NCBI RefSeq assembly: GCF_022605725.1
Contig: NC_065551.1
Span: 28,334,001-28,398,000 of the forward strand
Source: Anthonomus grandis grandis
Lineage: Eukaryota; Arthropoda; Insecta; Coleoptera; Curculionidae
Reading direction: 5' to 3'
DNA: 64,000 nt
The translations under genes were made by a program, and so were the position numbers. Of the stretch, positions 49,701 through 62,800 are shown piece by piece (the first letter of the stretch is position 1; every line of letters begins with the position of its first letter). Below the pieces are notes generated by a model that was not told where the DNA came from, did no database searches, and was given only the letters and a program-made list of their open reading frames with translations.

Positions 49701-50799
49701 CCCCCTCAATTTTACCCTCAATTCCTCTAATTACGGCAGAGTTTTATCATAAACTGAACCATAGGAGATATAATCAAAATTTATTTATTTAAAAAAACTT
49801 TTCTATAGTCCCATAAGCTTTCTGGAAAACTTTCTGGAAAGAATTTTTCAACAAAAATTCACATAAAATTATATATAATTTTAATTATCATAAACAAGAA
49901 GCAATCACGCTATTTTTTAATTATTAATGAAACGTTAAAAATTATAAATAGTTCAACGCGAGTACTCTACAGTTATAATTCTGTTTAATTATTAGGTGAT
50001 ATTATATGTCAGTAGTAATAAATCCAGGGCTTCCTTCAATCATTTTTTTTACCATATTAATTTACATTTTTAACGGAGTTCTCTTTTTGCTAGTATACAT
50101 CTTTATCAAATCTCTATAATATTAGTATTCTGAAATTTAATTCTATCAGCTACATATATGTATTAAAAGAGTTTATGATGAGATATGAAAGCGTCTCAAA
50201 AAATCCTATTTTTTTACTATTGCTAATATTTACTTTTCTATGGTCAAATAGTATAAGTTTGCAGGATTTAGTCTATGTTATGCATATAACTTCTGAATTT
50301 TATTGACCTAAATCACTTCTATCGCTCAGTACATTCAAACCTCAAACTATCATATTTGCTAGAGCATTTGCCCGTAAAAATGATTGCCAATTTTTGAAAA
50401 ATAAGTAACTATGGTCTAACCCACTAAATTAATAAAAATTGGTTACTTTTTAACTGATGAGGCAAAATAGATAGTCCAGTAATCCAGTAATCTGTTTGAT
50501 CAAAGTATCTGACAAAATTGTGACCAACCTTCTCAAGGTAAGTAGGTAATTCAAATAAATATATATAGGACCAAAATGTAATAATAATTAAGATGATAAG
50601 TAATGAAAAATATTTTAACAATCAATAATAGTAGAAGATCTGCGTACATTTTTTAAAACTTTAATGTGCACCTGTAAGATACTTTATAAAATTTGTTTTT
50701 ATTTAACAACTTTAGTGCCTTAATCCTTTTTTCGTGGTAAGTCTAAGATAGCCATTAAAGTTATGCATATTTTATTAGGATTATTGAGTTTTAGTAATA
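46736..50799. other. Intergenic AT-rich DNA
   Basis: No exon, RNA gene or transposon terminus recognised. Long A/T runs throughout. A slightly GC-richer segment at 49560-49750 has an open frame of 63 codons that resembles nothing I know. Confidence 0.6.
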
Positions 50800-52091
50800 A
50801 AGGGTGTTTTTTTGAGAGGTATACAAATTTGAAGTGAAATAAAACTATAAAAAAAAAATTATTGACATGGTATTGGTTTTATTTAAAAGATATTGTTATG
50901 CCATTAGTGCTTAAAAATGATTTCGGGCGTATGAGCGCCACGGCCGGTTCGAATGTAGCGTAATCGGGAAGTTCAATTTTCGACCACTTTTTCAAGCATC
51001 TGGGGCCGTATCTCGGCAATAACGCGGCGAATGTTTGCTTCCAAGTGATCCAACGTCTGTGGTTTATCTTTGAAGACATGTGACTTCACATATCCCCAAA
51101 GAAAGTAATCTAGGGGTGCGAGATCACACGATCGTGGAGGCCAGGCACAGGTCCGTTGCGTGAAATTATGCGGTCATGGAATGTTTCCCGCAATAAATTG
51201 ATAGTGTCACGCGCTGTGTGGCATGTTGCACCATCTTGTTGAAACCAAAGCTCTGTCACATCAAGTCGGTTCAACTGAGGAACAAAAAAGTCGGCAATCA
51301 TGGCTCTATAACGTTCTCCATTGACTGTCATTGACTGTCTCCATGAACATTCTGGTCGTTATCATCTTTAAAAAAATATGGGCCAATGATTCCTCCTGAC
51401 CATAAAATGCACCAAACTGTGACTTTTAATAGATGTAAGGGCGACTTGACAAAAGCTTCTGGATTTTCTCCACTCCAAATTCGGCAATTTTGCTTATTGA
51501 CGAAGCCGTTCAACCAAAAATGAGCTTCATCGCTAAACAAAATTTTGGATTGAAAAAATGGGTCAAGCTGAATACTGTTTTCCGCCCATTCACCGAACGT
51601 ACGGCGCGCATAATGGTCACGCAGTTTCAGTTCTTGCACAAGTTGCCGCAAAATCTTCCACAAAGTGGATGGGCACAGCCCCAATTGTTGTGCACAATGG
51701 CGAATCGACTCATTCGGGTCCTCTTCAACACTATGCTCCACAGCAGCAATAACTTCTTCTGTGCGCACTCTATGGCGTCTTTGTGGATGCGTATTATCAA
51801 CTAGAGTATGCGTGGCACGAAAACGATCCATGGTTTTTCGAATAACTTGCTCGGATGGCCGATTATGTCGACCATAAAATGGACGCAGCGCACGGTAAGT
51901 TTCGCGAATTGAACTGCGAATATGATTTTCAAAATATATTTGCACAATTTGGAAGCGTTGTTCTGGAGTAAGTCTATTCATTGTAAAATGGCAAACTGTA
52001 CTGACCACGAATACACCACCAACTGTCAAATTAACAATCACCAGAAACAGTTTTGACAACTTAAAATCCAAACCTCTAAAAAAACACCCTT
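50800..52091 (-). mobile_element. Complete-ended mariner-superfamily transposon (1292 bp) with a broken transposase
   Basis: Ends AAGGGTGTTTTTTTGAGAGG and, inverted at the right, AAGGGTGTTTTTTTAGAGGT are near-perfect inverted repeats flanked by TA (50798-50799 and 52092-52093), the target duplication of the Tc1/mariner superfamily. The transposase runs on the minus strand from 51981 and fills most of the element. The long catalytic spacing is of the DD41D (rosa-like) kind. The element is otherwise intact, so loss of activity looks recent. Confidence 0.92.
50879..51981 (-). pseudogene. Mariner-superfamily transposase, two frameshifts
   Basis: The start is ATG at 51979-51981 (MNRLTPEQRFQIVQIYFE), 110 bp inside the right TIR. 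It is preferred over the upstream in-frame ATG at 52146, which lies outside the element. The N-terminus holds the helix-turn-helix pair (NRPSEQVIRKTMDRF, CPSTLWKILRQL). Catalytic motifs in order are ILFSDEAHFWLNG, LWFQQDGATCHTA and, after a frame change near 51120, DLAPLDYFLWGYVKSHV. About 40 residues separate the second and third Asp, fitting DD41D-type families. Frame breaks lie near 51330 and 51120. The C-terminal frame ends at TAA 50879-50881. All three Asp codons survive, so the frameshifts are the main lesions. Confidence 0.9.
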
Positions 52092-52093
52092 TA

Positions 52094-54630
52094 TATACTA
52101 ATAGTGTACTAATTTCATCTATATAATAAATAATATTTAATATCAATGGATTGTAATATTAATGTATTCATTTTAGTAATCAAAAGAAGAAATAAACAAA
52201 ATCAAATAAAAATTCAAAAACACTTATTTATGAGTTTTGGGAATTTTTGAAATAACAACTCCCTTATAATAAATATATATAAAAAATTAGAAAAGAGCAC
52301 CAATCGTATCTTTTAAAGTTATGCATATTATATCGTGGTTTATCAAATGGTTAATAAATTCAAAGCTAAATGGGACATTTTAAGATTTCTTTTAATTAAA
52401 ATAATTAATTTAAATAAACAAATTAACTTCTTGTATTTGTCTCTAAAAAGTGAGTGCATTAAACGAAGCTGGTTAAAAACATGATTATTGACAGATTTAG
52501 CAAACTTGAGCTGCTATCGTTAAATATGTTAATTAAAAGACATTTTTGTATGAATTTGTGACTGATTAGAATTAAATTTATTAATTTAATATTAGTGTAG
52601 TGCAATGTGGTGACTTTTTGCATAGCGACAATTGTTGATCAATTTTACTTCTCCTGTCCCTATTCATTCAATATGTTCACGAACGAGATCAGCTCCTTGT
52701 CAAACCAGTTATGTTAATAATACGTTAGATTATCTGAAATAATTTAACTGGAGAAGTAATAATATTTGAAGAAGTTAAAAAACAAATAAAAATTAATTAC
52801 GTTTCTTTCTCAAAATTTTAAAGTAATATATATGTAAATGAACGGTAATTTATTATTGCAGAATTATGTCTATAATTAAAAACACGAATATTAAATTAAA
52901 TTATAAAATATTTAAAAGTATGTTCTAAAAGTGGTATGAGAAGTATATAAAATATACAAAGTAAATTTTAAAAAATCACAACAATTCGATATACATATAA
53001 ATTAGTTTTACGTAATAATACTAAAAATTTCTTACTTTTATGTAAATAGTCTTTTATATTTATTAAAAAAACATATTTTATTTATTAATTTGCTACCGTT
53101 ATGGTAAATGAAAAATATAAAATACACGAAGTATATCAAATTTATTTTTTAGCTTATAATTATGAAACTGAAGACCTACAGCATAAATAATGTAAACGAC
53201 GTAATATTAAGGCTTTCCCGCCAAAAGTAATTTTAAAAATGGATAGTTTATTAAAAAATACCACCGAAGAAAATTCATTCGTGCAACGACAACATAAGGA
53301 GGGTACGGGCGAATCCCTTGTCGGCAAGAAAAATTAAAAACTGACGAGAATTTAATATCCCACCCAAGGAAACCCGTATTGTGTAACAGCATAATAAATT
53401 AAAACGCGTATTTTATATCCTAGCGTCAGCTTCTATACTTTTATTACTCCGTATACGTATAATGTTTTTAAATTAAATTGCATCCCTTTGTGTTTACTTT
53501 ACTTTACATTATGTGGAAACAATTTTAAATGGATTAGGAAGCTTTATGCACATATCCTAATGACATTAATGCAGGGTATGCCGAAGAGATGTACAAAACG
53601 AACGAGCTTAAAACAAAACTATTAAAATAAAATATGAGAGAGTAAATTTGCAGTAAATTCATGTACACGCCGGACCAGTAAATATATTACGTGTGGAAAT
53701 ATATGTATTACCTTGTAATAACGAATTTCACATTTAAAACGAGCTAATTTAAATGTAGAGATAGCCAAGGTGTTCGTCGTATTACATTTTCTCTCTTAGT
53801 GGCAAGGGAGAGATCTTAAAGTCGGTGAAGTAATGTCCATTTTAAATTTAACGACTTGCCTATTGGTATTTTTGCATAGTAATTCAAGGATATTTCTGCA
53901 AAATCAATTTTGGACCATGAATTAGTGAGACTTAGTATATTAACGATGACTTTTAATTAGATTCTTTAAAAGAAGCCTTAATTATCTGTGTAGACTGAAA
54001 TTAAATAAATGTTTGGTATTTACCAAAGTGATTTTCTGCAATTCTGCTTTTAAACAAAGTATGGGAAAACATGACGTCATGAATTAGCTAATAGGTGTTT
54101 GGTATTTACCAATGATTACTCGACTTGGACATTTTTAAAATTTTTCTCTCGGGTATCCAGCATTCCAGAAGAAGGTTAGATTTTGAATGTTGAAAAATGT
54201 ATTGAGCATTGCAGTATGGTGTGCGAGTTTTATAAATTGAAAAGTTAAAATACCAATTAGAAATTATTAAGAATAAGAAGTGGTACTTGAGGTTGAAGAC
54301 CTGAAAACAGCAAATTACCTAATGATATGTCAAAAATTTTATAATATGTTATAAGTTATATATTCAGGGATATTTCTGAATATATGTATTGAGGGGTCTC
54401 TCCCATATGAATTCTAAATAAATATTGAGCAATAATGGGAAGCAAATACAGCCTTACTTCAGATCTCTCAGTATCTTTTTTCCTCAGTTGCCACATTTCT
54501 AAATCAAACTTTAGCTGATTGATTCTAGTGCACGTTGACTATTATATTAGTACTTCTTTCATTTAAGCATACATTTTTCAAAATTTCTACTATTATTTGA
54601 TAGTAAAACATCTAATAATATGCAAACATG
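52094..54630. other. Intergenic AT-rich DNA
   Basis: No gene recognised. 53210-53460 is GC-richer with CpGs and may be conserved non-coding DNA. Otherwise A/T runs. Confidence 0.55.
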
Positions 54631-54639
54631 CTACAGTTC

Positions 54640-54837
54640 ATATTCTGCATAGCTGTAATATACATTTTCACAGATCCTGTAGATTCTTCTGTGTATGGTT
54701 TTTAGAATCAGTAGATGGCTCATTAGACTTGTTGTTCTAAAGTCTTCACATTTTTTAGCTCGTAGACTTCTTAGACAACGCGATGAACTCTGGAAAAGCG
54801 ATGATGGATGGAATGTTACCAATATCTTAGTAAACAC
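54640..54837 (-). pseudogene. LINE reverse-transcriptase fragment
   Basis: The minus-strand peptide has AKKCEDFRTTSLMSHLLILK and TIHRRIYRICE. This matches the pattern NC.DYR.ISLMSH..KI…IIH.RIYRKCE found at the start of the reverse-transcriptase palm in a common insect LINE group. The flanks do not continue the domain: the expected QFGFR block and the YADD box are absent. It is an isolated piece of about 60 codons, 4 kb from another minus-strand LINE piece (58960-59190). The two may be ends of one broken copy. Confidence 0.6.
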
Positions 54838-57800
54838 ATTAGTTAGCCACCTCGTTCTGCATCAACCAAAAAGTTTAAAGAACTATATTTATTTATTTAT
54901 TTATATATTTACGGGATGTCCCCATTCTAACAAAATTACAAAATAGATTATATCCTAACCCTAAATGTATATAATTAATCTGCCATCAACAAATCTATTA
55001 ATAAGATATATAATGAACTTAATCTGAGTATTAAATATCTATATAACCTTGGCCAAAAGAAATGAATACAACAATATATAGTTTTCCCTAATTGAGTAAA
55101 AAAATATAAAACAACTAAAAACATACCCTTAAGAAAAATAATTAAAATACCAAAAAGTAAAAGCAATCAAATTTATTTGATACTTAATACATAGTACTCA
55201 TCGAGTAAACTCACTCAGACACCTTTTGAGTTTTGAAGGCTTTAAATCTATATATATCTATCTATAGCTAATGTCTATAGCAATATACTTATGTTATCGG
55301 GTTTTGAGAGTTTTCCTTCCTTTATGGTACTTGGACCTATCATTATCTGCCTTGGTAGGAAATCTTATGTCTTAAAAAAATTGTTAAATTTGTTTTATTA
55401 TTAATTTTATTTATGCTGTTGTATGCGCTGCCATCATCTGTCGTATTAAAATATAAAAAGCCGCCTTTGATGTTCCTAATTATCATCTTGATTTTACTTA
55501 ATTTGTCCTCATGGCTCGATCTTGACAGGAACTTAATTTCTGTATAATTTATTAATAGTTCTTTTAGTTTACGTAGATTAAGCTTACGTACTTTGCTCTT
55601 CTTTAGTCCCTTTATCCTTGTCTTGAACATACCCACGAGACAATTATGATTATGAGTATGAGTATGTATTAGTTCCCTGATGGGAGGCTTTTATTGACTT
55701 ACAACTATTTTAGTATCTTTTGTTCACAAGTGTTAAGTCAATCTGGAAGATTCGATAGGGACACACTGCACACTAATCCTCAATAAATTTTTAATTTAAA
55801 CATAACCTTCTTCTAGAATGTGAAGTGAAGTGCAACTTGATGAAAAATGATAAGAATTCATTATTAAAAGCATAAGAGTTCTATGTTCTAATTTGATTCA
55901 GGAATTAGATCTGGAATTATTGCAACTGATATTCCAAAAACTTTTTTGCAATGTAACTTTCACTGAATTGCCATTAACTATTTTTGTATAGCCTAGCTAC
56001 ACAAGATGCCAATTTTAAGTTTTGTTTTTTGTAATTTGATATTGTTTTGATTTTAATGCTTTAGAATTAGATGTTTATTGTATTTAATTTAATAGTGGTA
56101 AAATAAATCCTAATAGAAAAAATCTGAAACTGTTAATAAAGCAAAATACAAAGAGGATTAACTTTAGGTAACTTAACGAGCTTGGCGGTTAGTCATTTCA
56201 AAGGCAAAATGCCCTTTGAAATAAAGTTATATTCAAAGTGGAGTAACGTAAAACCAGAATTTGACCGCACACGAACCAACTTTTGGAGCAAATGTAAATG
56301 CCTAAACGGTTTACAAACTATCGTTACATTTCATTTTGTTTATATATTAAAGTTTTGTGGCTTTCCCGCGTTAGGATTACATGTGATAATTTTAAAGTAT
56401 TTTACATAGGATTTGAGAAAAAATATTAAATAATATTTTTATTATATATATTGCTCTTACTAAGATATATTAATTGTCGGATCTTTTTTAATTACTTTAT
56501 TACTTGGACTATACTTTCAAAATCAAGGGGCAATGGTCTTTTTAACGACTCTTAACGAAAGGTTTTTAAAGTAAATGAAAGTAATTTATTTTATTTGAGT
56601 TAAAGAGAAGGTATCGGCAAAAACATTTCCACTTAGTTTTGAAACTTGTAATTAAAAAAGTTTTTTACGACACTGACACCGGTCGGAACTGGAACGAAGA
56701 AAAGACAAACCGCTGTTTGGAAGATATATTGCAGTTGAATTTGGTTTAGCAATTTTTATTTTAGCACATGAAATATCCATTTTAGAGCTCACAAACTAAC
56801 CACAGTCTTTTATTTTTAGCATATGTACAGTATTGGACAAATTAGCGCATAGAGCAAAATGATTTTATGTCTAATGTTTAATCATCACTATTTAAAAAAA
56901 AAATTAGATATCTTACTTAAATAAACAAAACATAATAAGCAGAAAATTACAAAAAAGTAAATACTTCTTTATAATTTAGAATATAAAAGTAAAGTATCCC
57001 ATTTTGCCAGTAATCGTACGACCTCGCTATGACTTTAAGTCTAACAATTTCAATATAGTATAATTTTCAAATTACTGTTAAATTTTATTTTGGATCTCTT
57101 TTACCATTTTTTATATGAAAGCCTTATATTGCTTAGGATATACAATTGAATGAATTCCATTATGCTTGATCAGATTACAAAGTTTCTGGATACTGTAATG
57201 TGCATTACTTGATGGTCTAATTTCTAGTTACCAATATACTAAATTTTTATTATTTGAAGAAACTTCTGCAAGCATAAATGTATGTCAATAAAAAAAATAA
57301 TTTGATCCATTGGGAAAAATTACCAAACTATTTACTTTTTGGATAATGTAGCCATGACATTTCAGCAGATCCAAAGATATTTAATTTATAGTCTGATTTA
57401 ATATTGGATGCTTTAAAATCGAATTTTAGGATTTTGTGATTTTTTTTAAGACTCCTATTATTTTTAATTTAATTTTGTGATGATCTGATGATTTTTTTTT
57501 TCATTTGCTCATTTGCGAAATAATCCTGGGTCTTTTGGTCATTTTTGCATCCTTTTAGAACTTACATGTATATTATATAACTTACCAAATAAGAACTAAA
57601 TAATGGTATTTATTCTTGAATGTCTATTTTAATCATCCTAAAAATATTTATAATTATTTTTTATATAAACCAAAAAAAAACTTGCTCAGTCAGATAAAAC
57701 CTACTATAGATCTTATTAAAATTGCTCGGAAGAAAATTTAAAAAATTGATTACGTTTGTACGTTCGACTCGAGTAGCTAAATTAAAGCGGTTTGTGTTTA

Positions 57801-58959
57801 TAATGTACTTTAACTTAATAAAATATATATTTGAGTATATTTAGAAAAATGAAAGCAAGAAAATTGGACGGCAAGGTAAAAGAGACTCGTGAAATTAGAA
57901 AATTTTGCTAAACATAAAAAAAGGAAAAAAATAAAATGTGAAAGTCTCGTTAGTTACTTTTATATTTTATCTTTATTCTTTTTTCTACGCTTCTTCGTAG
58001 TTACACTTGAAATGTCTAACTACGTAGAAAAGAAAAAGAATTTAAAAAAAAACGATAAGGAAACATTTTACCCAGTAATAATTTAAAAAATAATATGTTC
58101 GGATATTTCAACAAAATCTGTATAAAAAGGTTTTAAAATATTATCTGAAATTTAAGACATAAAGATTTATAAGAAAAGAGAGCCATCCGTTTTATGATTT
58201 ATAAATAAAATATAAAAGAAGTGAAAAATAATATATTTAAATCATCAAAATTGAATTGTTTGTTGTTTTTGTTCTTAATTAAATTGAACCAAAAAATTTT
58301 ATGACAAAAACAGAAAATGTAACCCAAAATTAAAATAAGCAAATAATGAATATATCAAAATTTGTTTAAAAACAGTCGAAACTGTAATGCTAAATTTATA
58401 ATAAGATAGTAGCATACCTTAAGTGTATTCAAATAACATAAATAATTTAAAAAATAAATAAGTAATTGAGGAAAAAATAATTCAGGTTTTAGAAGCATGA
58501 TATATATATAGTCAATAACAGTTAACTTATACTTAGATCAAAATATCAATTAAGCCGGTCCTGAACAACAGTAGCAACAATTTTATAATAATTATTATAA
58601 AATTATTTAATTTCGTCCATTACCAGCATATAAAAATTACCAGACATTACTGAACCTGAATTACAAACCTAACCAGTAAAATTCGGATGAAAGTAAATAC
58701 ACAATACAGCTATAAAATGATTGGGAATTCAAATGTAAAATTTTTATTTAATTGTAAATATATTTCTCATATGAGAAATAATCAAAGAATTTCATTTCTA
58801 GTTAGAAAATAGGTTTCCCATATTAAAGAAAAATATACAACGATTATACCATGCTTAATAGCATGAGTAAGCTCGCTTAGCAGTCTAATAGATGTCACTA
58901 CCAGGTCATGAAAAGAAATAGGATGCAACTAGTATGAGATACTGCAAATATATGTATAT
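54838..58959. other. Intergenic DNA; one unassigned basic frame
   Basis: 55343-55636 minus is a 97-codon open frame, lysine- and arginine-rich at its N-terminus (GLKKSKVRKLNLRKLKELL) with SRSSHEDKLSKIK and NTTDDGSAYN further on. I do not recognise it, and it may be transposon debris. 56180-56400 is a GC-richer patch. A TTTAT microsatellite-like run is at 54888-54908. Otherwise nothing. Confidence 0.4.
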
Positions 58960-59190
58960 TATAATCGTCATCATCATCATCATTCAGCCCTTTGTGTCCT
59001 TTGTTGAACCTAGGCCTTTCCAATCATGTTATATTCCCATGGATGTTGTGTTAGTTAAATACAGCTCCTGTGTATCATTTTAATATCATCCGACCAACGC
59101 GTAGGCGGTTTTCCTCTACTTTTCCGTTCTAGGTCTAATCTAGAAGCCTCTTTTCTCATCGATCATTCCACATGGGTATAAATTGACTAG
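58960..59190 (-). pseudogene. 3' end of a LINE with a TGATGA-type tail
   Basis: On the minus strand RKSRGKPPTRWSDDIKMIH matches the RGRPPTRWSDDI-type motif found near the C-terminus of many insect LINE reverse transcriptases. It is followed about 100 nt on by AACAAAGGACACAAAGGGCT and then GAATGATGATGATGATGACG, a short trinucleotide tail as carried by RTE/CR1-type LINEs. The frame is broken after the motif and no reverse-transcriptase core is visible upstream within 250 bp. A 5'-truncated, old insertion. Confidence 0.65.
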
Positions 59191-59489
59191 CCTACTTCTA
59201 TTTAGGCTTTGCAATAGCTCCAACAATATTTGCATCGGGAGACCTGATGAAAAATAAGCCGTTTTGGCTCTAGATACATTTTTTTTTAATAAATTCTTTT
59301 AACTGCAAATAATTTATTGTAAATTTCAGTAAGGCAGAATATTAAAGAATAAAGATAGGAATCTACAAATATTTTTTAGTCTGTCAATACTTGGTTATCA
59401 AAATTGCATTCCTGAACTTAAGGTTATTGGCCATTTTTGTAGCAATGTCAACTTAGTTGCTTCACGTTCACATATATTTGAAAGATATA

Positions 59490-59835
59490 TCGATGCTAAA
59501 TGACTCAACGCTAAGCGCTTCCCTAATCGCTGACATCCTTCTCCAAAAACATTTTCTACAGGTCATCATCGATTATGGAAAATAAGTAATTTTAAACCTT
59601 CAAGAGATACAGGACATCTACGAAGTGCACAAACCGCTGCCTTTGAGGAAAAGGTTATAACTAGACTTGCTGAGCAACCACTAGCACGCGTGCTGGTGCT
59701 AGGTTGGACGAGAAGGAGATATCAGGTGGCCAGCGCGAAGTCTGGACTTAGACCTATTGAATTCTTTTCTTTGTGGTTACGTAAAGTCGTTGGTATATGA
59801 AACACCCATTGATATCTGTCATCAGATACTCTTAT
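59490..59835 (+). pseudogene. Internally deleted mariner-superfamily transposase relic
   Basis: One frame reads LNAKRFPNR, stop, HPSPKTFSTGHHRLWK…RSAQTAAFEEKVITRLAEQP, an N-terminal DNA-binding region. After a short gap and frame change come WPARSLDLDLLNSFLCGYVK and SLVYETPID, the block around the third catalytic residue, where the Asp of PLDFF has become Asn. The first two catalytic motifs are missing, so about 150 codons were deleted. The final block resembles that of the element at 50800, but the wording differs enough to be another lineage. Confidence 0.75.
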
Positions 59836-62800
59836 GAGACGAAGAGTCGAGTTATGTAACTGGGTTGAAAGTCGTCGTTTTAAAACGTTATTATAACTTT
59901 TATATTATTGTTAGGTGAGTAATAAAGAAGTATATGATTGACGTTTTTTATGTTCAAAAGGTTACAACTTTTTAAGCGCAAAGTGACCTTAAAGCCAAAA
60001 TGGTTAATTTTTAACTAAGGATTCCTATAAAAATTTTGTTCACTATAATGTCCTAAACATAACAATAATGTCCAACCCCCTTAAGTTTGGCATATATGGT
60101 TAAGTTTGGCTTCTTGGAATACCCGGTATATTATAGCATTTGTTTTTTTTTGTTTTAAAAATATGCCAATAAAAGATAACTTGTATACTGTAATCAAACT
60201 AATAATACTTTATAAATAAAAATGAGGAACTAATTCGCATTATATGCGCATTTTAAAATTACAATACATTTTATACACTCACTCTATCTTAAATTTATCT
60301 AAAATTATTAAAGTGTACTATTGATTATTAAACAAAGAGAAAATAACTAATTAATAACAAATGAAACATCCATTATATTAAAATTTTATTTTCACTAGTT
60401 CGTAAATAAAACACGGATTTAAGAGACGTAATTTTTAATTATTTGTATTTATTTTTTAAATTATTGCTTGATATAATTCTTCTAAATAAACGCTAAGTTT
60501 AAATTTTGGGCTAGATAAAAAAAGTATTAAAGCACTAATGGCAATTACCCTAGTATAATTCAAAATTCCTTATATACTCTTAATAATAAAAAAGTCTATT
60601 TCTTTTGTAAATAGGGGATAAAAAAGCTACGCCTATTTTAAGATTATTTTGACATATACGGGGTGTTTAGGAAAGGCGTAGCCGAAGAATTTTATATTTT
60701 TTTATCGAGAACATCCTATATAATATTTGATTTTTGAATTTCAATTGTCTCCAATTCAAAATCTACTTAATTAAAGTGTTACTACTACTTATTCTAAATT
60801 TCTTAGAATTTTATAAAGAATCTAAAAATCAAATAATATATAAAGTCTTTTAAAAAAATATAATTTTTTTGCTTCAAAAACAAAGGTACAATGGAGAAAT
60901 AAAGTACTGAATGGACAAGCTGTATACATAGGAATTACTATTATTTATAAATCTTTAACAGATTTTTAAGAGCCTTTTAGAAACGTCTTATTATTAATAA
61001 AAAATACAGTAAACGATAAAAAAGAGGTCGCAAATTATTTAGTAACCTCTTTTACTTCCTGGAATAAGGCCCTAGGATAAAACCGAATAGGTTAAAAAAT
61101 GTCATGATTTAAAAACTCTTCGAGATTTATTTTGTTCGTATGTTTTTGCATTAGCTTAGGAGTTCGCTTACAAAATTAATTAAATACTAAAAATGATTTT
61201 GTTTAAAGAGTATCATCTATAGCATCGGTATAATCTTATAGTTATAAATTATTAATTTTTCCGCGATCTGTTATTTTTACAGCAACGAGTTCAAATAAAA
61301 TACCAAATAAGTACAATTTAATATTTGACCAAAATTTATGGTAAAATAAACGAAACTAAAAGTTTAAAAATTACAGCAATATAATCTGGAAAACGCATTA
61401 GAAATGACATCGAACGTCCGAAGTTGAAAATTTAGGGAATCCTCGGAACGGCTGAAATAAGGTCTGGATCGAATCCAATAAAGATTTGTGGCCTCGACTA
61501 AGACCCGCAATTATTTTTATATCAAAGCCCAGTTTTATAGTCAGACTCTATTTTATGTTTCTCGAGATTTACAGTGCAATTGGATAAGTATGGGAGAGCG
61601 TCGATAGAAGATTTGCTACCCGGACAATTTTAGCTTTATTTTGATTATTTTCTTTGTGCTCTAAGATATGTTAGGCGGGTTAAAATATATACAAGAAAAG
61701 AATAAGAGTTTTATTGTTTGTTTGGAGAGTGCGGCTTGTAATAAATCGTTCGTATATAGAGACGTTCGTATATATATAGATATTTTCGAATTATGTTTCG
61801 CATCTACAGCATAAGTAAGATTATAACAAAATACGCAAAGCAAAGAACTTGATATTATAATTTAATTAAGCTGCAATGTTCATAAGTAAAAATCTAACAG
61901 AGATACTCAAATGTCGAAGAATAATGCTCGGGGCGGTCCGAACGTAACAATATCCCGGCACACCAAAGTTTCAAAATTAAAGTTTTATCCCATACAGAAA
62001 AGAAGGGACTGCGGAACATCATTTTTCACTTTTGCAGCATGTGTGAAAACTGCGCCCCGGAGGCGTAAAACTTTCCCCAGTTTGATTGAAGTAAATCTAG
62101 ACAAAATAGGGTTTAGTGTCCATTGAAAATCAAATTTGGTTTCTGTGAAGATTGATTCGATCGAAAAATTTGTAAATGATCTGATATACAGTTTACGTGG
62201 TTTAAACGACGTTAAAGGAACCGACAAAATTTTGTAGTTAGAACCGATAGTTGCTATAATAACACCAGTATTTAAAAATGTTTATTTATTATAGTATAAA
62301 TTTAATTATACATATTTTATCAAATAAAGAAAAAGTCTGTTATTTTAGTTTACTTATGAATTTTTTTATTTTCTTAGTAGAACTTTTTTTAAATATTTTT
62401 CAAAATGTCGCAAGGCACTATCTCCTTTATAGTGTCTTGTGCTTTATTTATAATATGTAAAAAATTTTTGAATTTGCAAAAATGCATCCTTTAGAGTAAG
62501 TGGTTTAAAATCAATGTATTCTTTCGTTTCTAAATCGACGTTATTTGACTTGTAATAATTTTTCCATACAATGAAGATGTTATCCAAGCACTTGAATTAG
62601 TTTCATATTAAACAGATATATATTTCACGTCTTTTTAAACACTGAGGTTAGCTGCCAATAACTACAAGCATTTATTTTTCCCATTTGGTCATATTCGCTG
62701 CTACGAAAACAGTTAGTCTTTCTTTCGACAGTTTATTACCAACGCATTTTTCTCCTTAAGAATATATTGTTCTGTTTGACACAATTCTAAAAAGACCGGT

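Noticed and set aside
51490..51877. Three overlapping plus-strand frames of 64-104 codons
   Set aside because: Antisense to the mariner transposase, with no independent signature.
52092..52146. Upstream in-frame ATG at 52146 as transposase start
   Set aside because: It lies outside the right TIR and TA duplication. The ATG at 51981 begins the family-typical MNRLTPEQR.
59243..59275. CTGATGAAAAATAAGCCGTT as a hammerhead core
   Set aside because: The CTGATGA step is present and a GCC…GGC stem can form, but there is no GAAA after it.
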